Origin: Lentisphaerota bacterium
GTDB lineage: Bacteria; Verrucomicrobiota; Kiritimatiellia; JAAZAB01
Direction of reading: 5' to 3'
DNA: 12,145 nt
NCBI GenBank assembly: GCA_020201415.1
Contig: JAIVGW010000024.1
Span: 1 to 12,145 of the forward strand
The stretch's first letter is position 1, and each line of letters starts with the position of its first letter. Positions 6,957 to 12,145 of this stretch are shown piece by piece. The notes under the pieces are model-generated. The model saw only the letters and a list, made by a program, of their open reading frames with translations. It searched no databases and was not told the DNA's origin. Made by a program: the position numbers and the translations under genes.

Positions 6957-7814
6957 TCATAATGAATTCACTTTCGATCGCTTGCTCAACAGCCGGTCCA
7001 GCATTCCGCCGCTTGTAATATGAGGAGTAAAAAGCGCATCGGCGTGCTCAATTACAAATTGGTTTCGCGCTTCCGCCGCCGCCAGATTTCCGGAAACATC
7101 GTGCATCTCCAAAATCAGCATCCGGTTTTCCTCAAGCGCATTTCGCACTCCCGGCGCAAATGCGGAATTTTGAATCCCCCACGCCGGGCAGGCAATCACC
7201 CGTTGCCCATTCTTCAGCAGCCAGTCCAGTATCTCTTTTTCTTTCGGCGAATGCCAGCCGCCGAAATAGACCTCGGCTTTGGGCATCTGTATGGGCGACA
7301 TTGATGTCGCTCTTACCACCCGGCTGCACAGTACCCCGAGATTTTCCCTGTTCCAAAGCGACGGATTTCCAATACCCCGCAATCCGCCACCGAATTCCTG
7401 CACACACTTCCACGGATTCATGCGGATATACTCGGCGATTCTCTGCTCCGCCTCCACCGAACGCACAATCATTTCATAATAATTGCGATGCCAGATCCGG
7501 CGGGTGGCGCCCGGGCGGGCGAGAGAGGGGGCGAGGCTGGCCTCGCCCCTGCGTTGTACGGGCGACACCTGTGTCGCCCGTATCATCGCCCTATTCCATT
7601 CCTCGCCCCAACTCATCTGCGGGAATTTTTCCGCTGTAATCCGCAATCGCTCTTCAATCAATGCCCGCAACGCCCCCGTAAACGGCTTCCCGCCCGTGGC
7701 TGCCACCGCCTCCCGGTGCGCGCAAATCGTCACAAAATACACCCCGCCCCCGGCATAGTCATGCCCCTGCAGGCGGATGCTTTTACGGTGGTGCAACGCC
7801 GGATCATAGCTCAT
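6957..7814 (-). CDS. RAYT/IS200-like transposase relic lacking the HUH motif, with DprA/SLOG-like C-terminus
   Basis: A 285-residue open frame. Residues 1-75 match the start of REP-associated tyrosine transposases (RKSIRLQGHDYAGGG, VYFVTICAHRE at 25-35). Residues about 105-132 match the late core (RIWHRNYYEMIVRS, IAEYIRMNPWKC). Between them the usual MPNHxHG-type HUH site is missing; in its place lie residues 78-96, encoded by two palindromes (RATQVSPVQRRGEASLAPS). No HUH triad occurs anywhere in the protein, so single-strand transposase activity is unlikely. The C-terminal half (NLGVLCSR, then FGGWHSPKEKEILDWLL, VIACPAWGI, RNQFVIEHAD) resembles the DprA/SLOG-like domain I recall fused to some RAYT-type proteins. 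It carries a second palindrome-encoded stretch (RATSMSPIQMPK). Start ATG 7814 is preceded by GGAGG-rich sequence. It may be an inactive remnant or a protein exapted for another role. Confidence 0.7.
   Translation of the reverse strand: MSYDPALHHRKSIRLQGHDYAGGGVYFVTICAHREAVAATGGKPFTGALRALIEERLRITAEKFPQMSWGEEWNRAMIRATQVSPVQRRGEASLAPSLARPGATRRIWHRNYYEMIVRSVEAEQRIAEYIRMNPWKCVQEFGGGLRGIGNPSLWNRENLGVLCSRVVRATSMSPIQMPKAEVYFGGWHSPKEKEILDWLLKNGQRVIACPAWGIQNSAFAPGVRNALEENRMLILEMHDVSGNLAAAEARNQFVIEHADALFTPHITSGGMLDRLLSKRSKVNSL
7293..7312. repeat. REP-like palindrome inside the RAYT-like gene (copy 2)
   Basis: GCGACAT, two bases, and ATGTCGC form a perfect seven-pair stem (7295-7310), extended by a wobble and one more pair to 7293-7312. 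On the coding strand it encodes part of RATSMSPIQ, closely like the RATQVSPVQ encoded by the palindrome at 7557-7582 and in the same reading frame. The flanking bases (TGTCGCCC then A/G then TACA) also match. Both are therefore taken as copies of one element family. Confidence 0.65.
7528..7549. repeat. REP-like palindrome inside the RAYT-like gene (GC-rich type)
   Basis: GGGGCGAGGC, a TG spacer and GCCTCGCCCC make a perfect ten-pair stem. On the coding strand it encodes GEASLAP. It is followed eight bases later by the next palindrome, so the two form a tandem composite, as in BIME-type repeats. Confidence 0.8.
7557..7582. repeat. REP-like palindrome inside the RAYT-like gene (copy 1)
   Basis: TACGGGCGACAC, a two-base CT spacer and GTGTCGCCCGTA form a perfect twelve-pair stem, the strongest palindrome in the window. 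On the coding strand it encodes RATQVSPV. It lies exactly where the HUH motif would be expected in the transposase. Confidence 0.85.
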
Positions 7815-8141
7815 GCCTCCACCCCCTCCGCTGGGCTAGGGAAAAGCTGCTGCATGAGGCCCTTCTTGTGTAGAATTCAGTGTAATCCTGTGGACGGTAG
7901 TGAATCTACTTAATTGTGTCGCATAGGTCAAATTTTTATATCGAACGTCATATTAATGGTTTTGGTGCACGAGCCTGTTGTATTCACGGCTGAAAACAAC
8001 GCAGGCGGAAAGGTCAAGCCGCCGCAGTCCAAAACGCCGCAGGCGGAAACTGGCGTCAAGTTGCTGCAAAAAATGCTTGGACATCTGTGTCTTTTGCGCA
8101 TATTTTGATATGTCTATGGATTACATCATCATCCGGAGATC
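7815..8141. other. 327-bp divergent intergenic region, no gene recognised
   Basis: This separates the minus-strand RAYT-like gene from the plus-strand sulfatase gene. No convincing coding sequence is present; the longest frame (7914-8108, 64 codons) has no ribosome site or recognisable composition. It holds a 12-bp direct repeat, CGCAGGCGGAAA, at 8000-8011 and 8038-8049, with a GGCGG/CCGCC inverted repeat (8004-8008 and 8019-8023) between them, and near 8077-8106 a possible promoter for the sulfatase. Confidence 0.5.
8077..8106 (+). promoter_or_regulatory. Candidate sigma-70-type promoter of the sulfatase gene
   Basis: TTGGAC (8077-8082) and TATTTT (8101-8106) are separated by 18 bases and lie 35 bp upstream of the sulfatase start. 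Both are imperfect matches to TTGACA/TATAAT. The -10 part belongs to a 13-base string, ATATTTTGATATG, found again at 10067-10079. Confidence 0.35.
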
Positions 8142-9548
8142 ATGAATATGAGCCGACGGCCCAATATCCTGCTGTTTTTTACCGATGACCAGCGGTTTGA
8201 CACGATTCATGCCCTGGGCAACAGCCGGATTCATACGCCCCATTTGGACGCGCTGGTGGCGCGCGGGACGGCTTTCACCCGCGCGCATATTCCCGGCGGC
8301 ACCTGCGGGGCCGTCTGCATGCCCAGCCGCGCCATGCTGCATTCCGGCCGTACCCTGTTTCACCTGGATGGGGTGGGGAAGGAAATTCCTCCTGCGCAAA
8401 CGACGCTGGGCGAGTGCCTGCAGGCCGCCGGCTACGCGACTTTCGGCACGGGCAAGTGGCACAACGGCCGCGCGGCTTTCGCGCGCAGCTTCGGCGCCGG
8501 TGATGAGATTTTCTTCGGGGGCATGGGCGACCACTGGAATGTGCCGGCCTATCACTTCGATCCCGGCGGCAACTATGTGCGGCGTCATCCCTACGTTGCC
8601 GATCCGGCGCGTTCCAATCAGGTGGTCTACCGGCAATGCGACCATATGGAGCTGGGCCGGCATTCCACGGATTTGTTCACGGAGGCCGCGAGCCGGTTTG
8701 TCCGGGAGCGCGCGGATGCGCGCCCGTTCTTCATGTATGTTTCGTTGATGGCGCCACACGATCCGCGCACCATGCCGGAACGCTTCCGGCAAATGTACGA
8801 TCCGGATTCAATTGAGTTGCCGGAGAATTTTGCGCCGGAACATCCGATCGACACCGGCGCGCTGCGCATCCGCGACGAGATGCTGGCGGGCTTTCCCCGG
8901 CAGCCGGATGAAATACGCCGGCATATCGCCGAGTATTACGCCATGATTACGCATCTGGACGATGCGCTCGGACGCCTGCTGGCGGCGCTGGAAAAAACGG
9001 GTGAACTTGATAATACCATCATTGTGTTCGCCGGTGACAACGGATTGGCGCTGGGACAGCACGGGCTGCTGGGCAAGCAGAACCTGTATGAACACAGTGT
9101 AAGGGTGCCTATGCTCATGGCCGGTCCCGGCGTGCCGGCGGGTGAGCAGCGCGACGATCTGGTGTACCTGCTGGACATCTTCCCGACCATCTGCGAGATG
9201 CTCGGGCTTGCAGCGCCGGATTCAGTTGAGGGCCGCAGCTTCGCGCCTTGTCTGCCTGCCGGTGGTGCGGGACGTGATACTCTTTACCTGGCTTATGGTA
9301 AAAGTATTCGCGGGGTCAGTGATGGATGCCATAAGTTGATTGAATATGCCTGCGGCGCTACGCAATTATTCGATCTGAAACAGGACCCGCGCGAAATGGT
9401 GAATTTGGCCGGTGAAGCTGAAAATGTCGCTCTGCTGGCGCAAATGCGCCGGCAATTGTCGGCGCTGGCACAGGCCTGGGACGATCGGGCTCATCCGCTG
9501 GGCGGGGAATTCTGGAGCAGTCGCGGTGATCTGGGTCAAGCTGGTTGA
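8142..9548 (+). CDS. Cys-type (type I) sulfatase, arylsulfatase/choline-sulfatase-like
   Basis: A full-length 468-residue member of the sulfatase/alkaline phosphatase superfamily, hydrolysing sulfate esters. N-terminal NILLFFTDDQR supplies the calcium-site aspartates (D15, D16). The signature CMPSRAMLHSGR (C59 to R70) matches C-x-P-S-R-x2-L-x2-G-R, so C59 should be converted to formylglycine by an FGE-type or anSME enzyme encoded elsewhere. GTGKWHNG, LMAPHDPR and FAGDNG supply the lysine, histidine and D/N active-site residues. LLGKQNLYEHSVRVPMLMAGPG and the C-terminal FDLKQDPREMVNLA are typical family segments. There is no signal peptide, so the enzyme is probably cytoplasmic and would act on imported sulfated molecules. 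GGAG at 8135-8138 is three bases before the ATG at 8142 and nine before one at 8148, so MSRRPNILL may be the true N-terminus. The nikR gene follows after 35 bp, so shared transcription is possible. Confidence 0.95.
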   Translation: MNMSRRPNILLFFTDDQRFDTIHALGNSRIHTPHLDALVARGTAFTRAHIPGGTCGAVCMPSRAMLHSGRTLFHLDGVGKEIPPAQTTLGECLQAAGYATFGTGKWHNGRAAFARSFGAGDEIFFGGMGDHWNVPAYHFDPGGNYVRRHPYVADPARSNQVVYRQCDHMELGRHSTDLFTEAASRFVRERADARPFFMYVSLMAPHDPRTMPERFRQMYDPDSIELPENFAPEHPIDTGALRIRDEMLAGFPRQPDEIRRHIAEYYAMITHLDDALGRLLAALEKTGELDNTIIVFAGDNGLALGQHGLLGKQNLYEHSVRVPMLMAGPGVPAGEQRDDLVYLLDIFPTICEMLGLAAPDSVEGRSFAPCLPAGGAGRDTLYLAYGKSIRGVSDGCHKLIEYACGATQLFDLKQDPREMVNLAGEAENVALLAQMRRQLSALAQAWDDRAHPLGGEFWSSRGDLGQAG

Positions 9549-9583
9549 CCTTTGCGGATTTTTAACAACGTGAGGGAGGGGTC

Positions 9584-9997
9584 ATGTCTTTGATTCGTTT
9601 CAGTGTGTCGCTGGACCGGCTGTTGTTGGAGAAATTCGATCGGAAAATCCGCGGAGAAAACTGTCCCACCCGCTCCAAGGCGGTTGGCGATCTTATCCGG
9701 AATTCGCTGGTGGAGGAGGAGTGGCTGCGCGGCGATGAAGTGGCGGGGGCGATTGTCCTGGTGTATGATCACCACCGGCCGAACCTGATGCGGGAACTCA
9801 CGGAGCGTCAGCATAAGCATCATGCGCTGATCATTTCGACCCAGCACATGCATCTGGATCACGACAACTGCCTGGAAATTGTCGCTGTGCGCGGGCAGCC
9901 GCGGCGGATCAAGACACTGGTGCAGAGCCTGCAGTCCGTCAAGGGATTGAAGCATGTCAACTTCGCCTGCGCCACCACCGGCCGTCGCCTGGCCTGA
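9584..9997 (+). CDS. nikR: Nickel-responsive transcriptional regulator NikR
   Basis: A 137-residue NikR: an N-terminal ribbon-helix-helix (strand IRFSVSL, residues 4-10; helices to about 48) followed by an ACT-like nickel-binding and tetramerisation domain. The high-affinity nickel ligands are all present: H77 of QHKHH, H88 and H90 of STQHMHLDHDNC, and C96, with the spacing of H76/H87/H89/C95 of the E. coli protein. NikR tetramers with nickel bind operators of nickel-uptake or nickel-enzyme genes and usually repress them. Start ATG 9584 follows a strong GGGAGGGG. The gene is 35 bp downstream of the sulfatase gene and 321 bp upstream of the TonB-dependent receptor gene, the most obvious local target. 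There is no nik ABC transporter or urease/hydrogenase gene in the window. Confidence 0.96.
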   Translation: MSLIRFSVSLDRLLLEKFDRKIRGENCPTRSKAVGDLIRNSLVEEEWLRGDEVAGAIVLVYDHHRPNLMRELTERQHKHHALIISTQHMHLDHDNCLEIVAVRGQPRRIKTLVQSLQSVKGLKHVNFACATTGRRLA

Positions 9998-10032
9998 GCC
10001 GATGAATTATTGGCACAACCCCGGCTGACAGC

Positions 10033-10059
10033 GCGCCCGGAGATCGCGCCGACGGGCGC
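10033..10059 (+). terminator. Possible terminator after nikR
   Basis: GCGCCCG and CGGGCGC form a seven-pair stem around a 13-base loop, 35 bp after the nikR stop. The following bases are A-rich before a short T-run at about 10070-10073, so it is not a classical intrinsic terminator. Confidence 0.35.
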
Positions 10060-10117
10060 AAGACAAATATTTTGATATGATGGAGGCTCTTGCAAAACCC
10101 ACGGGCGCGTTCATCTT

Positions 10118-10196
10118 CGGCTCACCGAGACGGTTCGCCCTTCTACCCGTTGCGGCAGCAATCCGGGCAGGTAGGGCGAGGTCTCCGACCGAGCCG
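10118..10196. repeat. 79-nt imperfect inverted repeat, BIME-like hairpin
   Basis: The outer stem is CGGCTC (10118-10123) with GAGCCG (10191-10196). Further in, GAGAC pairs with GTCTC and TCGCCCT with AGGGCGA, then ACC with GGT, around a loop of about 20 bases. Each arm can be read as a copy of one roughly 33-base unit containing GGGCGA and ending in GAGCCG, placed head to head. The GGGCGA core also occurs in the palindromes inside the RAYT-like gene. Pairing was done by eye with several small internal loops. Confidence 0.6.
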
Positions 10197-10258
10197 TCTT
10201 GCCCGAGAATGACGCATCCCTGTCCGCGCCAACGCTTTTCTGTTTTTTCACTTGCCCG

Positions 10259-10285
10259 GTGTTACGAAATATGCAAACGTGTTAC
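10259..10285. promoter_or_regulatory. Candidate NikR operator: two GTGTTAC heptamers with 13-bp spacer
   Basis: GTGTTAC occurs at 10259-10265 and again at 10279-10285, an exact 20-bp period (about two helix turns), 34 bp before the receptor start. I recall GTGTTAC-N13/14-GTAACAC as a predicted NikR site in deltaproteobacteria; here the half-site and spacing agree but the second copy is direct instead of inverted. The position, between nikR and a TonB-dependent receptor, fits an operator. Confidence 0.5.
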
Positions 10286-10318
10286 TTTTTGCGGCGGACT
10301 TTTACAAAGAGGATATGC

Positions 10319-12145
10319 ATGCGACATTGTGGCTGGCTGGTTTTAGCGGTAATGGCGGTCGGTTTATTGGGTTCGGTGGCGGGCGCGGATGAAGCGCCGG
10401 CTACGCAGGTGCGCCTGGGCGAGATCGTGGTGCTGGGCACGCGCATTCCCAATCGCGTCGAGAACATCACTTCATCGGTTGAAATTATCGATCAGGATCG
10501 GATCGATCGTATGCATGCTGATTACGTCATGGACGCCATTGCCGGCACCGCGGGGGTCTATGTCCGGCGCGATGGCATTTATGGCCGTCAGGACGTAGCC
10601 ATCCGCGGCCTGGGATCCAACCTGCGCCGTGTGCAGACCCTGATCGATGGCCGGCCGGAGAAGATGTCCATGTTCGGCTGTACGGTGGCCCAGACCCTGC
10701 CGCTGGCCAACGCGGAACGCATTGAAGTCCTGCGCGGGCCCGAATCCGTGCTTTACGGTTCGGACGCCATGGGCGGCGTGATTAATATCGTGACGCGCCG
10801 CCGGTATGAGCCGGGGTTCGAGGGCGACGCCTCGCTGCAATACGGCAGTTACGCTACGCTGCATGCCCTGGCGCGGCATGGCGGCAAAATCGGGGATTTT
10901 GACTATTACGCCGTTTACGATCACAAGCAGACTGACGGGCATCGGCCGAATAATCAATACAGCGCCGATTTCGGATTCCTGCGCTTGGGCGGGCAGTTGA
11001 ACGACATCTGGCGCCTGGAGGCTTCCGGGCAGTATTTCGCCGACCTGGGCCACGACCCCGGTCCGGAGAACGCGCCCTATACCATGAACGACCGGCGCAT
11101 TTACCGGCGCGGCTCCTGGAATGCCGCACTGTCCGGCGACTGGCTGGACGCGCGGGCGCTTTTGATGGCCTACAACAATTTCGGTGAGCACAAGTTTAAT
11201 ATGCCGTCCATTGATGATTACTGGCATTCCCGGGATTATACCGTCGGCGCCAAGGCGGAATATTCCATGACCTTGCTGGAACGCGGTGATCTGCGCGCCG
11301 TGCCCACCGTCGGCTACGAATACCAGTATCTGTGGGCCCGACCGCAGGATGACTGGGTTGACTGGGCCCGGCAGAACATGCCCGCGCGTTTCATGGACTT
11401 TGACACCCAGACTCAGAACAATCACGATGTTTACCTGTTCCATGAATTGACCTGGGACGCCTGGGTGAATACGCTGGGATTGCGCGGGCATTACGATGAC
11501 ATCGGCGAGGATTGGGAGCTGTTGCCGCATGTCGGCCTGTTGCGGCACCTGGGCGATTCCACCACGCTGCGCGCCAAGGCGGCGCGCGGGTTCCGCCAGC
11601 CGCGCTTCAGTGAGTTGCATCTGTTTCCCGCGCATAATGAGGATTTGCAGCCGGAGGAGGTCTGGGGGTATGACGTCGGGTTGCGCCAGGATTTCGGATC
11701 GCTGTTGAGCGTGGAAGTCACACCGTTCCTGCAACGGGTGCGCAACATGATTCAGGCTGTGCCTAATGCCGATCCGCCGCCGCAGAGCGTGAACCGCAAT
11801 TCCGGCGCCTTCGACATCAGAGGGGTGGAGGTGGCCGCCGAATGCCGTCCGGCCGGCAGCTGGCAGTTGAGCGCCGCCTATACCTACACTGAAATTGATG
11901 ATGCCGATGGGCCGAATCCTAACGCCAACCGGCAGGGGGTGCCCGAGCACGATCTGTTTTTCGGCGCCGGCTACATGGTCAAAAAGCTGCGTCTGCATGC
12001 GGAAATGCGTTACATTGCCGGGCTGTATGACGCCAATGTGCTGGGGGGCGGGCCCACTGAAAAGCTGGCCGATTACTACGTCGTTAATCTCAGGGCTTCC
12101 TATCCCGTGACCCGTAATGCCGAGATTTTTGGCGGGATCGACAAC
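10319..12145 (+). CDS. TonB-dependent outer-membrane receptor, 3' end beyond the window
   Basis: 609 codons are open to the right edge without a stop. Start ATG 10319 has GAGG six bases upstream and a signal peptide (MRHCGWLVLAVMAVGLLGSV, cleavage near AGA/DEAP). A TonB-box-like segment, EIVVLGTR, begins at residue 35. The plug domain follows: SSVEIIDQDRI, IAGTAGVYVRRDG, QDVAIRGLGSNLRRVQTLID, RIEVLRGPESVLYGSDAMGGVINIVTRR. The barrel region has alternating aromatic strands and typical late motifs (AARGFRQPRFSELHLFP, NEDLQPEEVWGYDVGLRQ, and at the edge AEIFGGIDN). Only the last few strands should be missing. It transports a bulky or scarce substrate across the outer membrane using TonB-ExbBD. 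The plug type resembles BtuB/colicin-I-receptor-like proteins; adjacency to nikR and the GTGTTAC pair suggest nickel or a nickel chelate, which is inference. Confidence 0.95.
   Translation, partial: MRHCGWLVLAVMAVGLLGSVAGADEAPATQVRLGEIVVLGTRIPNRVENITSSVEIIDQDRIDRMHADYVMDAIAGTAGVYVRRDGIYGRQDVAIRGLGSNLRRVQTLIDGRPEKMSMFGCTVAQTLPLANAERIEVLRGPESVLYGSDAMGGVINIVTRRRYEPGFEGDASLQYGSYATLHALARHGGKIGDFDYYAVYDHKQTDGHRPNNQYSADFGFLRLGGQLNDIWRLEASGQYFADLGHDPGPENAPYTMNDRRIYRRGSWNAALSGDWLDARALLMAYNNFGEHKFNMPSIDDYWHSRDYTVGAKAEYSMTLLERGDLRAVPTVGYEYQYLWARPQDDWVDWARQNMPARFMDFDTQTQNNHDVYLFHELTWDAWVNTLGLRGHYDDIGEDWELLPHVGLLRHLGDSTTLRAKAARGFRQPRFSELHLFPAHNEDLQPEEVWGYDVGLRQDFGSLLSVEVTPFLQRVRNMIQAVPNADPPPQSVNRNSGAFDIRGVEVAAECRPAGSWQLSAAYTYTEIDDADGPNPNANRQGVPEHDLFFGAGYMVKKLRLHAEMRYIAGLYDANVLGGGPTEKLADYYVVNLRASYPVTRNAEIFGGIDN

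Larger units (their letters stand above)
9998..10318 (+). other. 321-bp leader between nikR and the TonB-dependent receptor gene
   Basis: No gene is supported here. In order it holds a GC-rich hairpin after nikR (10033-10059), a 13-base string shared with the sulfatase upstream region (10067-10079), a 79-nt imperfect hairpin (10118-10196), two GTGTTAC heptamers 20 bp apart (10259-10285), and the receptor's ribosome site (GAGG, 10309-10312). A frame at 10077-10346 crosses the hairpin and overlaps the receptor start; it is considered non-coding. I did not recognise a known riboswitch class, such as cobalamin, in it. Confidence 0.6.

Noticed and set aside
7914..8108. A 64-codon plus-strand frame in the gap before the sulfatase
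   Set aside because: No ribosome site, no homology recognised, and it covers the short repeats and probable promoter.
8121..8792. A 223-codon minus-strand frame at the 5' end of the sulfatase gene
   Set aside because: It is a shadow of the sulfatase coding sequence, with no motif or sensible ribosome site.
9998..10318. A cobalamin-type riboswitch in the receptor leader
   Set aside because: No B12-box-like conserved core could be found; the structure is better explained as a head-to-head repeat.
10077..10346. An 89-codon plus-strand frame in the nikR-receptor gap, whose start carries GAGGCTCTTGCAAAAC
   Set aside because: It crosses the imperfect hairpin and overlaps the receptor start. The GCTCTTGCAAAA string recalled IS5-type element ends, but no matching opposite end or transposase is present.
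10472..11998. A 508-codon minus-strand open frame opposite the TonB receptor gene
   Set aside because: The plus strand carries an unmistakable signal peptide, plug and barrel; the antisense frame has no recognisable domain.

Overview
The window is a GC-rich bacterial segment, probably chromosomal. Its gene content (Cys-type sulfatase, sugar phosphate isomerase/epimerase, alcohol dehydrogenase, RAYT-type transposase, NikR, TonB-dependent receptor) would fit a polysaccharide-degrading Gram-negative such as the PVC group (Kiritimatiellota, Lentisphaerota, Verrucomicrobiota). That is an inference from content and style; no marker gene fixes the lineage.

Layout. 1-857 (+) is the 3' three quarters of a zinc alcohol/polyol dehydrogenase with an in-frame amber codon at 282-284. 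951-3875 (+) is a probable three-gene operon with 33-bp gaps: a small eight-cysteine protein, an ApbE-type flavin transferase lipoprotein, and a metallophosphoesterase joined by one membrane segment to an extracytoplasmic domain. 3898-6782 (-) holds a stand-alone STAS protein, a TIM-barrel sugar phosphate isomerase/epimerase, and a PhoD-like phosphodiesterase gene that has lost its middle and is frameshifted. 6957-7814 (-) is a RAYT-like transposase relic: the HUH site is absent, palindromic REP-like elements sit in frame inside the gene, and the C-terminus resembles a DprA/SLOG fold. 8142-9997 (+) encodes a Cys-type sulfatase and the nickel regulator NikR. 10319 to the right edge (+) is a TonB-dependent outer-membrane receptor, cut by the window end.

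Functional reading. NikR beside a TonB-dependent receptor suggests nickel-controlled uptake of nickel or a nickel chelate. The receptor leader carries two GTGTTAC heptamers exactly 20 bp apart, a plausible operator. The same leader holds a 79-nt imperfect hairpin whose arms share a GGGCGA core with the palindromes inside the RAYT-like gene, so a dispersed palindromic repeat family seems to be active here. Three genes in the window are damaged (dehydrogenase, PhoD, RAYT), which points to local decay, or for the single-base change possibly to sequence error. No tRNA, rRNA or CRISPR array was recognised.
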